This document shows positions 63,127 to 64,000 of a stretch of 64,000 bases of DNA, piece by piece. Source of the stretch: Saccharicrinis carchari (lineage in GTDB: Bacteria > Bacteroidota > Bacteroidia > Bacteroidales > Marinilabiliaceae); NCBI RefSeq assembly GCF_900182605.1, contig NZ_FXTB01000008.1, positions 124,001-188,000 of the forward strand, given 5' to 3'. Below the pieces are notes generated by a model. That model was given only the letters and a program-made list of their open reading frames with translations. It was not told the origin of the DNA and ran no database searches. Positions within the stretch are counted from its first letter, which is position 1, and every line of letters begins with the position of its first letter. Position numbers and translations under genes: made by a program.

Positions 63127-63966
63127 TTACCCATCGTCTTCGCTATCTTTTTTCCGTCTGGATTCCGCCCACTGTCCGATTTCAGCTTTTAGAATGCGCT
63201 CGCAATTATCTAACAATAGGGTAAAGGCCTGTTTGCTATCTACATAAATTCCGGAGCAGGTTTTAAACTGAGCCAAAATGGATTCTAAATCGTGGTAGGT
63301 ACTTCTATAGCGTATCCAGTTCTCCTGAAACTTGTATAAAGCAAGCAATCCGGCTACTATAGCAGATGTACCACCAAGTATGGCGACCAGCCATTTCAAT
63401 GGATCAGTATCATCGCTAATAAATCCGCTAAAAACAGGAACTAGTGCGGCAGAAAGAATAGCAATAGCCTGAAAAACATAAAAGCGATTACGATTTTTGT
63501 TTGCTTTATTCTTGAAATCATCAATCCGAGGCTGTATGCGATTGTTGATGTAAGATTCCTGTTCCCGGGTAAGCGTCGTTGTGGGGTTTATTTCTTCGTA
63601 CATACGCTCAAACACCTGTTTTTGAATGGCATATCCATCCCCCCCTTCTTCTCTATCAAAAATAAGGTAATCTCCCGCTTTATAATCGGTAGAACCCTCC
63701 AGGGTTTTTATTGATCCATCTTCGGTGGCCACTTCGGCCCATATTTCTCCAATCTTATTGTAAACTCCCGGGCTTACGCGTTGATAATTGTCAATGAAGT
63801 ATTTTTTATCTACCGTATAAGTGTCTCCACTGTTGTTGATAAGCCAATCGCCCGGTTTGCATTTTTGTTTACCGCCCCACTTTTCATATTCAATCCTCTC
63901 GAAGTTTAAATCTAATTGAACAGCCGTTACAAAATATTTTGGACGCTTTTTATATAACTTTCTCAT
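63127..63966 (-). CDS. PGDYG-SLATT membrane protein of the TIR operon
   Basis: Protein of 279 residues, first gene of the operon as seen. The N-terminal 130 residues hold two related segments with the motifs CKPGDWLINNSGDTYTVDKKYF (about 36-57) and YKAGDYLIFDREEGGDGYAI, each ending in a F-x-x-x-Y-x-x-(V/I) turn, which match PGDYG-type domains. The C-terminal half has two membrane helices (about 162-182 and 190-213) flanked by helices, with YRSTYHDLESILAQF after the second. This is the layout of SLATT (DUF4231-like) proteins, predicted pore-forming effectors of nucleotide-signal immune systems. Start and 34 bases upstream are at the window edge. Confidence 0.8.
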   Translation of the reverse strand: MRKLYKKRPKYFVTAVQLDLNFERIEYEKWGGKQKCKPGDWLINNSGDTYTVDKKYFIDNYQRVSPGVYNKIGEIWAEVATEDGSIKTLEGSTDYKAGDYLIFDREEGGDGYAIQKQVFERMYEEINPTTTLTREQESYINNRIQPRIDDFKNKANKNRNRFYVFQAIAILSAALVPVFSGFISDDTDPLKWLVAILGGTSAIVAGLLALYKFQENWIRYRSTYHDLESILAQFKTCSGIYVDSKQAFTLLLDNCERILKAEIGQWAESRRKKDSEDDG

Positions 63967-64000
63967 TTTAAAGATGCTATTAACTTATAAATGTCAAAGG

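Noticed and set aside
57840-63966. Thoeris system
   Set aside because: TIR genes are present, but I see no ThsA-type protein (SIR2 or TM with a SLOG/STALD domain). The SLATT, WD40 and hydrolase parts do not fit the known types.

Overview
The window looks like chromosome of a Bacteroidota bacterium, most likely of the Marinilabiliales/Bacteroidales type. The lineage is inferred from several signs. Many lipoproteins and secreted glycosidases are present. Start codons lack Shine-Dalgarno sequences. Promoters of the TTTG / TAnnTTTG class can be read. A DAHP synthase is fused to a C-terminal chorismate mutase, and DUF4251, LytTR/LytS-type and SusD-type sequences occur. Base composition is moderate, and nearly all genes are typical of this phylum.

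Layout. (1) 1-22137, all minus strand: a locus for taking glycoprotein N-glycans apart. It holds a GH92 alpha-mannosidase (cut by the window edge), CutC, a glycosylasparaginase, a GH2 beta-mannosidase, a sulfatase, a small secreted protein, a PNGase F-like amidase, a GH29 alpha-fucosidase and three GH20 hexosaminidases. The set covers release of the glycan, removal of fucose, GlcNAc and alpha- and beta-mannose, and cleavage of the GlcNAc-Asn stub. No SusC/SusD pair lies inside it. A REP-associated transposase (RAYT) inside a 132/264-nt higher-order tandem array interrupts it at 12806-14760. (2) 22714-30668: MFS exporter, an AMP-ligase/carrier/acyltransferase fusion, DJ-1 protein, DUF4251 protein, a small Cys-rich protein and an ABC-F ATPase. 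(3) 31068-35422: phenylalanine/tyrosine operon (prephenate dehydratase, aminotransferase, DAHP synthase-chorismate mutase, prephenate dehydrogenase). It is preceded by a Phe/Tyr-rich leader peptide and a terminator/antiterminator pair, so it is very probably controlled by ribosome-mediated attenuation. (4) 35744-50494: KamA-like radical SAM enzyme, membrane AraC-TPR regulator, ankyrin lipoprotein, acyltransferase, NAD(P)-binding protein, two serine beta-lactamase-fold hydrolases, PPK2, a fourth GH20 and a LytTR/LytS two-component pair. (5) 50495-57098: a decayed tRNA-Val copy, OsmC, tRNA-Val(GAC), a TIM-barrel sugar isomerase-like protein, a SusD remnant, an MlrC-type M81 protein, a MITE-like element and a second GH29 fucosidase. 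(6) 57840-63966, minus strand: a compact five-gene operon encoding a PGDYG-SLATT membrane protein, a winged-helix-like TIR protein, a TIR-WD40 protein, an unknown protein and an alpha/beta hydrolase. This is a candidate, apparently uncharacterised, NAD/nucleotide-signalling conflict (anti-phage) system.

The points most worth following are the leader-peptide attenuator of the aromatic operon, the TIR/SLATT operon, the RAYT satellite-like array, a roughly 150-nt leader duplicated upstream of two unrelated secreted-protein genes, and the PNGase-centred N-glycan locus. All family assignments come from motifs and remembered families; no database search was run.
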